A stretch of DNA of 11,585 nt from Fen-1038 sp042408355 (GCA_042408355.1 JBHORD010000174.1:1-11585); one strand, 5' to 3'; shown: positions 1-5,922, counted from the first letter of the stretch. The notes: generated from the sequence alone by a model not told the origin. Numbers and translations: made by a program.

Positions 1-377
1 TTGATGTTGATAAGGCCGAACACCCAGATTGCGGCAAGTCCGAGCGGAACCAGCAGGCTGATGCGCTGTGCGACTTCGTCTTTGGCAAGCAGATACGTGC
101 CAAATGCCGCCAGGGAAAGAAATGAAAAAGCAAGTGTGGAAAGCTGGAAAACATACAAGGCGAGGGTGCCGCTGTGTCCTGCCATTTGATCAACGAATGC
201 AAACATCTCCGACCATTCGTGCGCGGCGTGGATGAGGCCGAATCCCGCCAGCGGACGCAGAGCCTTGCGCACGCGTTCATCGGATGAGCGGCCTCCTTCC
301 ATGATCACCAGCAGTCCCATGCTGAAAAAGGCCAGCCCGTAGAAGAAATAAATGATCACAACGCTGACGATTGACAC
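1..377 (-). CDS. N-terminal membrane region of a sensor-like protein (3' end outside window)
   Basis: Reading the minus strand from a GTG at 377 gives 125 uninterrupted codons running off the left edge. An AAGGAA Shine-Dalgarno lies about 9 nt upstream of the GTG, and an in-frame TAA at 414-416 limits the start. The protein begins with a hydrophobic segment (about residues 3-26, containing YFFYGLAFFSMGLLVIM). A charged loop with RSSDERVRKALRPLAGFGLIHAAHEWSEMF follows, then two more hydrophobic stretches (about 71-98 and 108-125). From memory, this pattern of membrane helix, RSS/RVRKAL loop and GLIH..HEW motif resembles the N-terminal membrane region of bacterial sensor histidine kinases or GGDEF proteins. 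The catalytic part is outside the window, so the output domain is unknown. The plus-strand reading of the same stretch starts at the window edge and does not look like a protein. Real coding is likely; the sensor assignment is moderate. Confidence 0.66.
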   Translation of the reverse strand, partial: MSIVSVVIIYFFYGLAFFSMGLLVIMEGGRSSDERVRKALRPLAGFGLIHAAHEWSEMFAFVDQMAGHSGTLALYVFQLSTLAFSFLSLAAFGTYLLAKDEVAQRISLLVPLGLAAIWVFGLINI

Positions 378-420
378 CGCCCCAATTCCTTTCTTTTGCC
401 GCTCCCGCGCCAGTTAAAAA

Positions 421-523
421 CCAATTCACTCACCTTATGTCGCAAGGCGAGATTTCTCTCGCACTTTCAGGCGGTATGAGTGCCGCCCTGCGGGAAAACT
501 GCGTAACATCAGCCGGTAATTAA
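421..523 (-). repeat. Family 1 palindromic element, copy 1
   Basis: On the minus strand this stretch aligns with the copies at 4184-4282 and 4531-4627. Shared blocks include TGATGTTACGCAGTTTTCC, a central GC-rich hairpin (GCGG/CCGC arms around 471-486) and a second hairpin, GCGAGA (447-452) with TCTCGC (457-462). The two ends are weakly inverted repeats of each other. It lies between the zinc-ribbon gene (stop at 581) and the GTG start at 377 and contains no ORF. It is the most diverged of the three copies, so its outer boundaries are uncertain by several bases. Confidence 0.8.
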
Positions 524-525
524 AC

Positions 526-567
526 ACGAAGGTCGCTGAGGCACACTTTTTGTTTCTTTCCCTTCGT
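526..567. repeat. Inverted repeat ACGAAGG/CCTTCGT near the zinc-ribbon gene stop
   Basis: ACGAAGG (526-532) and CCTTCGT (561-567) form a perfect 7-bp inverted repeat with a 28-nt spacer, 14 nt beyond the stop codon of the minus-strand zinc-ribbon gene. There is no T-tract, so it is a poor intrinsic terminator. The wording (CGCTGAGGCACAC, T-rich runs, CTTCG arms) resembles the family 3 element at 4108-4183, and like that one it abuts a family 1 copy. It may be a degraded relative, but that link is weak. Confidence 0.4.
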
Positions 568-580
568 ATTTAAATCTTTT

Positions 581-1480
581 TTACTCGCCTAATCTCAATT
601 TCGTTCCGCACACGCGGCAGAAGCGATCGCCGCTGTGAGCGCGTGTTCCACATTGATGACAATAAACATCGCTCGCCGCCTCCCTGACTTCCGCTTTGAC
701 ATGACGTCTGCGGTTGCCGGATTTTCTGCCGCGGTTCGACTGCCAGAAATACACCAATCCGCCTACGATCAACACGATACCCACGCCGCCGAGGAAATAG
801 GGCAGATAATTGCTCAACATCACGCGGCCCTCTGTGTTGGGTCCAAGCGGCTCAGACGGCTTGACGGTCTGCTGTGCCGAGAGCGCATCCGATGTTTTGA
901 TGTAATTGACTTTCAGGGTAAATTGCTGGTTGGCATTGAGCGAACTGAAATCTTTGATAAGATAACTTGTCCCGTCCGAACTTTGCGATGTGTCCATGAT
1001 CGGATCGGTGGTGATGTTCGTCGTGTCCACCGGTATCCGAATGTTCATTTTGAAATCCCCAACCGCGTAAGCGCCCGGCCACACATAAGTGAATTGCCGC
1101 GTGTCTCCATTTTTCGTCAGAGGCTGGTAATATTCAATGTGATACGTGGATTGAGTCTGCACCTTGACGGATACGATTTGCCAATCGCCGTTGGTCGTAG
1201 GCCCGGCATATTCGGTGTTGAGCAAATTGCCGTCCGCGCTTTGCGTGGCAACCGCCACCAAATTTGCACCTGTGGGTATCGGATAATTAATCGTGACCGG
1301 TAATGCGGTAGCCGCGGGAAGTTTAAAATCGCAGATGACCAGCATGCTGGGCTGATCGTATTCGGGCCACAACTGCACCTGAAGACTCGTCAATTTCAGG
1401 GATGATGGAGCCTGTGCGTTCGCGGAAAACGGAAACGCGAATGCTCCCAAAAAGAATAGAACGGCCAGCCACTTTCGCAT
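581..1480 (-). CDS. Signal-peptide membrane protein with cytoplasmic C-terminal zinc ribbon
   Basis: A 299-residue protein. I place the start at the ATG at 1480 because GGAGGT lies 4 nt upstream and a classical signal peptide (MRKW, hydrophobic core, ANA/QA cleavage site near residue 22) begins there. An upstream ATG at 1519 would put 13 residues before the signal peptide. After the signal comes an extracytoplasmic domain of about 200 residues, rich in Thr, Asn, Tyr and beta-prone stretches. A single transmembrane helix follows (about 228-247), then a basic stop-transfer segment (RGRKSGNRRRHVK) and a CxxC-x10-CxxC zinc ribbon (C274, C277, C288, C291). The topology predicts an outside domain and an inside zinc ribbon. 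I do not recognise a named family for the outer domain and assign no function. It follows panE by 87 nt on the same strand and may be cotranscribed. Confidence 0.85.
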   Translation of the reverse strand: MRKWLAVLFFLGAFAFPFSANAQAPSSLKLTSLQVQLWPEYDQPSMLVICDFKLPAATALPVTINYPIPTGANLVAVATQSADGNLLNTEYAGPTTNGDWQIVSVKVQTQSTYHIEYYQPLTKNGDTRQFTYVWPGAYAVGDFKMNIRIPVDTTNITTDPIMDTSQSSDGTSYLIKDFSSLNANQQFTLKVNYIKTSDALSAQQTVKPSEPLGPNTEGRVMLSNYLPYFLGGVGIVLIVGGLVYFWQSNRGRKSGNRRRHVKAEVREAASDVYCHQCGTRAHSGDRFCRVCGTKLRLGE

Positions 1481-1567
1481 GGACACCTCCAATGGAGTTT
1501 GCTGAATCTTACCATGCAAGCGAAGGCAGAGAAACTCCTGAAACGCATAAAGCCTGAGAGAAGAATG

Positions 1568-2572
1568 TCACTTATTGGCCGTTATTTCCCCGGCCGGAAT
1601 CATCGCCTGAACCAACCGCCAACATGCCTCGTTGACCGGCGTCGGGATGTGATGCCGTTTTCCCGCGCGCGTGACCGCTCCGCAGATGGCGTCAATCTCT
1701 GTCGGCGCGCCGCGCCTTACATCCTGCAACATGGATGAATGATTTACCGCCGTCTTGCGCGCCACATCTTCGACAACCGCGATAGGATCGTCAAACGGCA
1801 AATTGACTTCTTCTGCAAGTGCAACAGCCGAGGCTTCCTCCGCCAATGCGCGCATCAAGGCGCGCGCGGCTGGACGATTCAACAGTTCGCCGTTTGGCAC
1901 ACGCAATAGGGCGGTCAGCGGATTGATGGCGGCATTGATGACCAGCTTCCCCCAGATAAGGGAATGTGCGTCGTTGACGATTTCCACATTGAACTTTGCT
2001 GACCGCAACGCTTCTTCCAGCGGACCCAACGCGGGGTGCGCCTCGATGGAAATTTTTCCTTCGCCCCCGGCTTTGACCAGTCCCGGCTCGAGCAGTGTTG
2101 CGCCTGTTGTGGTTGTGCCTAAGGCAACACGCGAGTTGTTCGCCGCAGAGCTCGCACGGAGCGCGGAGCTTTTTCTATTTTTTTGCTCAGCGCTCTCCTC
2201 GTCCTCTGGGGCGAATGAATCATCAAGGTATTTCTCCAAAATCTCGCGGTTGCCGATTCCGTTTTGAAGCGTAATGGCAAGTCCGTCCCTGGCAAGACAT
2301 TCTTTTAACTGGCGCGCGGCGCGTTCCGTCTGCCATGCTTTGACCAGCACGATGGCGTATTTGATTCCCGCACAATCTTTTGGGCGGTCCGTAACGCGCA
2401 CGGAAAATTTTTGTTCTCTGCCGTTTGCATCCACAAGCCGCGCGCCATTTTTATTTAACGCCTCCAGGCCGTCTTTCCACGTCCCAAGCATCGTGATGCG
2501 GTGACCCGCCAAAGCCAGACGTGAAGCGAAAAGCGTAGCCAGCGCGCCCGTGCCAAGGATCAATATATCCAT
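1568..2572 (-). CDS. panE: 2-dehydropantoate 2-reductase (ketopantoate reductase)
   Basis: A 334-residue NADPH-dependent enzyme that reduces ketopantoate to pantoate, the second pantoate-specific step of coenzyme A synthesis, in the cytosol. The N-terminal Rossmann fold carries GTGALA (7-12). Family signatures follow: VKAWQ with K78, LQNGIGN with N104, ALGTTTTGATLLEPG (about 150-164), the catalytic WGKLVINAAINPLTAL (K209, N213) and SSMLQDVRRGAPTEIDAI with E292. All match PanE/ApbA conservation. The usual family length is about 290-310 residues. The excess comes from a charged, low-complexity insert at about 122-148, encoded by a palindromic repeat (see 2139-2215). The ATG at 2572 has no clear Shine-Dalgarno; a CATAAT box ends 12 nt upstream on the coding strand. 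panB lies 188 nt upstream on the same strand, separated from it by a family 2 repeat. Because all catalytic motifs are present, the protein is probably functional despite the insert. Confidence 0.95.
   Translation of the reverse strand: MDILILGTGALATLFASRLALAGHRITMLGTWKDGLEALNKNGARLVDANGREQKFSVRVTDRPKDCAGIKYAIVLVKAWQTERAARQLKECLARDGLAITLQNGIGNREILEKYLDDSFAPEDEESAEQKNRKSSALRASSAANNSRVALGTTTTGATLLEPGLVKAGGEGKISIEAHPALGPLEEALRSAKFNVEIVNDAHSLIWGKLVINAAINPLTALLRVPNGELLNRPAARALMRALAEEASAVALAEEVNLPFDDPIAVVEDVARKTAVNHSSMLQDVRRGAPTEIDAICGAVTRAGKRHHIPTPVNEACWRLVQAMIPAGEITANK
2139..2215 (-). repeat. Family 3 palindromic element inserted in frame within panE
   Basis: A 77-bp near-palindrome inside the panE reading frame. 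The two 31-nt arms (2185-2215 and 2139-2169) match each other as inverted repeats at about 23 of 31 positions, beginning TTCGCC and ending GGCGAA, around an A-rich 15-nt centre. On the coding strand the right arm ends in GCTCTGCGGCGAA, close to the end of the 76-bp element at 4108-4183 (TCTCTGCGGCGAA). In the protein it coincides with a Glu/Ser/Lys/Ala-rich insert (about residues 120-146) absent from the E. coli enzyme, at a surface loop between NGIGNREILEKYL and RVALGTTTTG. No target-site duplication is obvious. Confidence 0.8.
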
Positions 2573-2580
2573 TTGCTTTT

Positions 2581-2605
2581 ACAAATTATGAACTGTGCAA
2601 TTTGT
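2581..2605. repeat. Inverted repeat ACAAATT-N11-AATTTGT upstream of panE
   Basis: ACAAATT (2581-2587) and AATTTGT (2599-2605) form a perfect 7-bp AT-rich inverted repeat with an 11-nt spacer, 8 nt upstream of the panE start codon and next to the family 2 repeat. The coding-strand CATAAT that could serve as a -10 box lies inside it. The arrangement could be an operator or a weak transcript hairpin. No regulator is identifiable from the sequence. Confidence 0.35.
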
Positions 2606-2607
2606 AA

Positions 2608-2735
2608 TAGACTTTATCGGTAATAAGCTAAAAGCCGACTTTGGACGCGGGTCAACGCAGAAAACCCAGATTTTTCTTTTGCATCAGCGTACGTCAGCGT
2701 TTTTCTGCGTCCCAATTTATTTTCGATAGAGCCTA
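2608..2735. repeat. Family 2 palindromic element, copy A
   Basis: A 128-bp element between panB and panE. The 19-bp ends TAGACTTTATCGGTAATAA (2608-2626) and the reverse complement of 2717-2735 match at 15 of 19 positions. Inside are inner arms CAGAAAACCCAG (2658-2669) and CAGCGTTTTTCTG (2695-2707). The whole element aligns in the same orientation with 8702-8821. Copy A has a small extra segment near 2681-2695, where the CAGCGTACG word is partly duplicated. There is no ORF. It starts 25 nt downstream of the panB stop on the minus strand, so its hairpin would lie in the panB-panE transcript. Confidence 0.85.
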
Positions 2736-2760
2736 ATACGTAATTCGCGGCGCGTCCTTT

Positions 2761-3657
2761 TCACAACGCTTTTTGCAATGCCTGCCATTCTTTGTCATCC
2801 ATCTCGACGGAATGTTCGAGCGCGGGAAACGCACGGCTTTGCACATCGGCGATATATGCGCTGAAGGCGCGTTGCATCTCGGCGTGGAAGTCTGCATATT
2901 TCTTGACGAACTTCGGCGTGAAGCGGTCGAACAATCCGAGCAGATCGTGCGTGACGAGAACCTGCCCGTCACAGCCCGCCCCCGCGCCGATGCCGATGGT
3001 CGGAATTGAGAGTCTCTTCGAGATTAATTCGGCGAGTTTCGCGGGAACCGATTCGAGCACGATGCTGAAACATCCGGCTTCTTCGAGCAGAAGCGCGTCT
3101 TCGATCAATCGTTTCGCGGCGGAGGCCGTTTTTCCTTGCGGACGGAATCCGCCAAGTTGGTTGACCGATTGCGGCGTGAGGCCGAGATGCCCCATCACGG
3201 GAATGCCCGCATTGACGATGGCGCGGACGGCTTCGACGCGTTCGCGTCCGCCTTCGAGTTTAACCGCGTCCATGCCGGCTTCCTGCAAGAATCGTCCCGC
3301 GTTGCGAACCGCTTCTTCGACTGAGACCTGATACGACATGAACGGCATGTCGCCGATCAACAGCGCGAACTTCGCGCCGCGTGAAACGGCCCGGCTGTGA
3401 TGAAGCATATCCTCCATCGTGACCGACAGCGTGTTTGGATAACCCAGCACAACCATTCCAAGCGAATCGCCGACGAGAAGCGAATCGACTCCGACCTGAT
3501 CGGCCGCCAGCGCAGTGGGGTAGTCATACGCCGTCAGCATGGTGATCGGCTCGCCGCGTTCCTTCTTTTGGCGAAAGGTGGCTATCGTCGCCTTCTTGCG
3601 CTGAGGTGAGGCGGCGCTGACAGTCCCTGCAGTTAAAACGGGAGCGATAGTAGACAT
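2761..3657 (-). CDS. panB: 3-methyl-2-oxobutanoate hydroxymethyltransferase
   Basis: A 298-residue (beta/alpha)8 enzyme that transfers a hydroxymethyl group from 5,10-methylene-tetrahydrofolate to 2-oxoisovalerate to make ketopantoate, the first committed step to pantothenate. I chose the ATG at 3657 because GGAGGG lies 4 nt upstream and the length then fits the family (about 260-300). A longer reading from 3780 adds 41 residues with no family resemblance. Signatures: TAYDYP (42-47), VGDSLGMVVLG with D64, SVTMEDMLHH, LIGDMP with D103 (the D64/D103 pair binds Mg), VKLEGG with K133/E135, GHLGLTPQS, GGFRPQGKT, LESVP with catalytic E202, and IPTIGIGAGAGCDGQVLV. All key residues expected from the E. 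coli enzyme are present. It heads the minus-strand series panB-panE, and the product of PanB is the substrate of PanE. Confidence 0.96.
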   Translation of the reverse strand: MSTIAPVLTAGTVSAASPQRKKATIATFRQKKERGEPITMLTAYDYPTALAADQVGVDSLLVGDSLGMVVLGYPNTLSVTMEDMLHHSRAVSRGAKFALLIGDMPFMSYQVSVEEAVRNAGRFLQEAGMDAVKLEGGRERVEAVRAIVNAGIPVMGHLGLTPQSVNQLGGFRPQGKTASAAKRLIEDALLLEEAGCFSIVLESVPAKLAELISKRLSIPTIGIGAGAGCDGQVLVTHDLLGLFDRFTPKFVKKYADFHAEMQRAFSAYIADVQSRAFPALEHSVEMDDKEWQALQKAL

Positions 3658-4107
3658 GGTACCCTCCAGGAGTGGTAGAGTCCGCTGGCGTCTTCCCCTG
3701 ATTGCGCCTGCGTTTTTACAGATAAGATACGCCGTCGTATTCTTCCTGCGATATACGCGGTTGTTTCTATTATTCCACAAATTTGTTTTTTCGCCTACGG
3801 CGTATGCGCCGATACTTCGGGCAAAGTTTTTATATCGAACCGGATTTTCCTTGATGGCTGGGGCAATCGCATTTGGATTTTTTATCGGTCAAAGTCTTTA
3901 AGGATTTTGTCGTTGCGACGGTTTTTGCCGAAGCCCTCCGCGCTCCAACGGCGAAATCCCGCTTTCAGAAGATGGCTTCGCCTGCTGAGAGATGCCCGCT
4001 CGCATGACCTCCTGTTTTGAGGCAATTTTTTCTAATGCGATTGACCTGCTTAATGCCAAACATGGAATTTTTGCAAGAAGCAGTATAATAACCTTACAAG
4101 AAGAATC
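3658..4107. other. Noncoding stretch upstream of panB
   Basis: About 450 bases without a convincing gene on either strand. The left part is the panB 5' region: its Shine-Dalgarno lies at 3662-3667, and I see no consensus promoter with good spacing. At about 3800-3813 there is a small hairpin, CGGCG-TATG-CGCCG. Between about 3918 and 4002 lies a GC-richer block with a CGAAGCC/GGCTTCG inverted pair that may be a single-copy relative of the palindromic repeats. Short reading frames here lack ribosome binding sites and coding character. Confidence 0.5.
4084..4089 (+). promoter_or_regulatory. Possible -10 box (TATAAT) upstream of the YtxH-like gene
   Basis: A perfect TATAAT, but the hexamer 17 nt upstream (CATGGA) is not a recognisable -35. 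If used, the transcript would carry a leader of about 200 nt containing the family 3 and family 1 repeats before the small gene at 4293. This is a weak call made on the -10 alone. Confidence 0.25.
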
Positions 4108-4183
4108 TTTGCCACAACGGTCACAGCGTTTTTCTTTGTGTCACGAAGAAAAAACTTCGTTTTCTCTGTGTCTCTGCGGCGAA
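4108..4183. repeat. Family 3 palindromic element, intergenic copy
   Basis: A 76-bp element starting TTTGCCACAACGG and ending CTCTGCGGCGAA. Its centre is a perfect hairpin, ACGAAG-AAAAAA-CTTCGT (4143-4160). The outer arms are imperfect inverted repeats (TTYGCCRCA-like, then CACAG). It matches the 77-bp element inside panE in length, A-rich centre and terminal words. It abuts the family 1 copy at 4184 directly, forming a composite palindromic block. Confidence 0.65.
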
Positions 4184-4282
4184 TTATTAACTGATGTTAC
4201 GCAGTTTTCCCTGTAGTGCGGCCTTCATGCCGCTTGAAAATGCGAGATAAATCTCGCGCTGCTGCGTAAGGCGAGTTATTAA
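4184..4282 (+). repeat. Family 1 palindromic element, copy 2
   Basis: A 99-bp element with terminal inverted repeats of 21 bp matching at 16 positions (outer TTAwTAACT, inner TTACGCAG). Inside are two hairpins: GCGGC-CTTCAT-GCCGC (4218-4233) and GCGAGAT-AA-ATCTCGC (4242-4257). The same heptamer TTATTAA stands at both outer ends, consistent with a target duplication, although it is also part of the inverted ends. The right end overlaps the AAGGAG Shine-Dalgarno (4281-4286) of the small gene at 4293. This is the best preserved of the three copies. Confidence 0.88.
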
Positions 4283-4292
4283 GGAGAATGAC

Positions 4293-4514
4293 ATGCGGCG
4301 CATCACTGGCTTTTTGATTGGGATTGTGGTTGGGGCGCTGGTCGGCTCGACGGTGGCGCTCTTGCTCGCGCCGGAATCGGGAGAGAAATTACGCGGCGAA
4401 CTTCGAGCGCGCGGCGACGGTTTGGTTGCAGATATCCGCCACGCGGCGGAGGCGCGGCAAATCGAATTAAAAGAACGCTTTGAATCGCTCAAAGCGCCGC
4501 GCGCCGGTTATTGA
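4293..4514 (+). CDS. Small YtxH-like membrane protein
   Basis: A 73-residue protein with AAGGAG 6 nt before its ATG. The N-terminus is a Gly/Val/Ala-rich transmembrane segment (about 5-27, FLIGIVVGALVGSTVALLLAP). The tail is charged and probably helical or coiled (ESGEKLRGELRARGDGLVADIRHAAEARQIELKERFESLKAP). The combination of a GxxxG-rich helix, LLLAPxSGEKLR and an amphipathic tail is the pattern of YtxH-domain (gas-vesicle/stress-type) small proteins, whose biochemical role is not established. The gene is bracketed by two same-orientation family 1 repeats, the first ending at its ribosome binding site. GC content and codon choice resemble the neighbours. Confident as a gene; the family call is by pattern. 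Confidence 0.8.
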   Translation: MRRITGFLIGIVVGALVGSTVALLLAPESGEKLRGELRARGDGLVADIRHAAEARQIELKERFESLKAPRAGY

Positions 4515-4530
4515 CATTGACAGAAATCGG

Positions 4531-4627
4531 TTAATAACTGAGGTTGCGCAGTTCTTTTGCAGAGCGACATTCATGCCGTCTGAAATGCAGGATAAATCTC
4601 GCGCTGCTGCGTAAAGTGAGTTATGAA
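4531..4627 (+). repeat. Family 1 palindromic element, copy 3
   Basis: A 97-bp element in the same orientation as copy 2, starting TTAATAACTGAGGTTGCGCAG-like and ending CTGCGTAAAGTGAGTTAT. The segment TAAATCTCGCGCTGCTGCGTAA is shared with copy 2. Both internal hairpins are degraded here (CGACATTCATGCCGTC; GCAGGATAAATCTCGC), so structure is less well kept than in copies 1 and 2. It starts 16 nt after the stop codon of the small gene. Confidence 0.85.
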
Positions 4628-4704
4628 AAATGGTTGTTCAAGCCGCCGCCCAAAGCATAGATCCATTGCACAATTTAAAGTGAATCTCAACAGGCAAGGG
4701 GCAA

Positions 4705-5856
4705 TCAGCGTTTGCGTTCCACGTTTTGATAAAAGTTTTCAACCTGTTTCATTGTGCGCCTAAACTCTGCGCGCGTTTGGATGAGTTCGTGATTCAAGCC
4801 TGCGGCCTGTTCCCGCAGGCTCTTGTTTTTCAGCGCCTCAAGGATGGCGTCCGCTATGTTTTGCGGATCGGTCGCGTCGGCGAGCAGTCCGTTTTTCTTA
4901 TCGGTAATCCATTCGCGAATCGAATCTAGATTTCCGGCGACGGGAAAGCATCCGCACGCCATGCCTTCGAGCAGGGAATTGGGTGTACCGTCGTAAACGC
5001 TTGGCGAAACGAGGATTTGCGCGCGGCGGAAAACGTCTGCCATCCGATAATGGGGAAGCGGCGGCAATAATTCAACCGCATGGCTGAGATCGAATCGTTC
5101 CACCCATTTCAAGGCTTGCGGTTCGCCGGCCATCGAGGCGCAAATGAATTTTGCATTTGGAACTTTTTGCAAAACGAGCGGAATGGCCTGAAAGAATACA
5201 TCGTTGCGGACATAATTGCGGAAGCCGCGCGGATTGACGATCACGGGCTCTTCCGCCAATTTTGACGGCGGATAAAAAACATCGGTTCTGATTCCGCCAT
5301 TGCCCGGCGCAACCAGTGTTGGACGCGACGGATCAAAGCCCCACTGTTTGCCGAGCCGAATATCGCGCTGGCAGTCGGCGTGCAAACCGTCGGCGACGCT
5401 CATGGTCCAGCGCGTGTAATGTCCCATCATCGCGTTTGACGCGGCGTGAAGCGTAAAATCGTTTCCCCACACCGAGACGATCAACGGCGCGCCGCTGTAG
5501 GCGTCCGCGGCCAGCATGCCCTCATAGGGAATCCGCATGGCATGGACAAGATCGGGCTCAACGCGTTCGAGCAGGGCGCGCAGCCGTTGCGAGGCGCGCC
5601 GAATCGTTAACGGGCCGAGAAGATGCCGGATGGCGGCGCGTACGCCTGAAGTCCGGGAGGAAGCGGAACGACCGGCGGCGGATATGCGCTTTGCCCCGCT
5701 GAATGCCACAGGCGTGATGTCCAATTCCTTGAGCGGGAAATCCACAGAACAATGAAACGTGGACGCCAGGTAAACCTCGTCGCCGCGTTCGACAAAATAT
5801 CGAATCCAATTTTGCGCGATGGGCGAGCGTCCATCCGCTACGAAAAGCAACCGCAT
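4705..5856 (-). CDS. GT4-family glycosyltransferase
   Basis: A 383-residue GT-B fold enzyme, probably transferring a sugar from an activated donor during cell-surface glycan synthesis. I place the start at the ATG at 5856, where MRLLFVADGRSPIAQNWIRYFVERGDEVYL gives a typical GT4 N-terminus. The reading frame stays open upstream across the divergent response regulator, but that extension (to 6264) is antisense noise. The acceptor-side domain includes HAMRIPYEGMLAA and SVWGNDFTLHA. The donor-side domain includes VAPGNGGIRTDVFYP (about 182-196) and SPSVYDGTPNSLLEGMACGCFPVAGNLDSIREWI (about 284-317). The usual E-x7-E motif appears as D289...E297. There is no signal peptide or membrane helix, so it is probably cytosolic or membrane-associated. 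No Shine-Dalgarno is visible; TATATT ends 6 nt before the ATG. It sits beside UDP-glucose dehydrogenase and methyltransferases. The exact sugar is unknown. Confidence 0.88.
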   Translation of the reverse strand: MRLLFVADGRSPIAQNWIRYFVERGDEVYLASTFHCSVDFPLKELDITPVAFSGAKRISAAGRSASSRTSGVRAAIRHLLGPLTIRRASQRLRALLERVEPDLVHAMRIPYEGMLAADAYSGAPLIVSVWGNDFTLHAASNAMMGHYTRWTMSVADGLHADCQRDIRLGKQWGFDPSRPTLVAPGNGGIRTDVFYPPSKLAEEPVIVNPRGFRNYVRNDVFFQAIPLVLQKVPNAKFICASMAGEPQALKWVERFDLSHAVELLPPLPHYRMADVFRRAQILVSPSVYDGTPNSLLEGMACGCFPVAGNLDSIREWITDKKNGLLADATDPQNIADAILEALKNKSLREQAAGLNHELIQTRAEFRRTMKQVENFYQNVERKR

Positions 5857-5862
5857 GCTGTC

Positions 5863-5868
5863 AATATA
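5863..5868 (-). promoter_or_regulatory. Candidate -10 box for a leaderless glycosyltransferase mRNA
   Basis: TATATT on the minus strand ends 6 nt upstream of the ATG at 5856, which itself lacks a Shine-Dalgarno. Transcription would start at or next to the A of the ATG. The -35 17 nt upstream (TTACTC) is poor. The same arrangement occurs at 9563-9568. Confidence 0.4.
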
Positions 5869-5875
5869 CCAGAAG

Positions 5876-5904
5876 TTGCCCGTCGGAGTAAGCCGTAGTA
5901 TCAT
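5876..5904 (+). promoter_or_regulatory. Promoter for the response regulator and ugd
   Basis: TTGCCC (5876-5881), a 17-nt spacer and TATCAT (5899-5904), located 18 nt before the response regulator ATG at 5923. GGGAG at 5914-5918 is its ribosome binding site. Good spacing and fair hexamers suggest a housekeeping-type promoter. It lies in a 66-bp divergent intergenic region shared with the glycosyltransferase. Confidence 0.5.
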
Positions 5905-5922
5905 TGGCCTGCCGGGAGTTGT

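Noticed and set aside
3658..3780. 41-residue extension of PanB to an ATG at 3780
   Set aside because: A strong Shine-Dalgarno and normal family length support the start at 3657; the extension is Arg/Asn-rich without homology features.
3970..4030. CTGAGAGATGCCCG...GACC words reminiscent of a TPP riboswitch
   Set aside because: The conserved ACCTGATCTGG-like half and proper pairing are missing, and no thiamine gene is nearby.
3992..4216. Plus-strand reading frame of 74 codons
   Set aside because: It runs through two palindromic repeats, lacks a ribosome binding site and has no protein-like composition.
421..4627. Repeats as a CRISPR array
   Set aside because: Copies are about 100 bp, widely separated, palindromic and in both orientations, with no regular spacers or cas genes.
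4623..4765. Short plus-strand ORF starting in the end of the third family 1 repeat
   Set aside because: No Shine-Dalgarno, low-quality composition, and it runs antisense into the glycosyltransferase gene.
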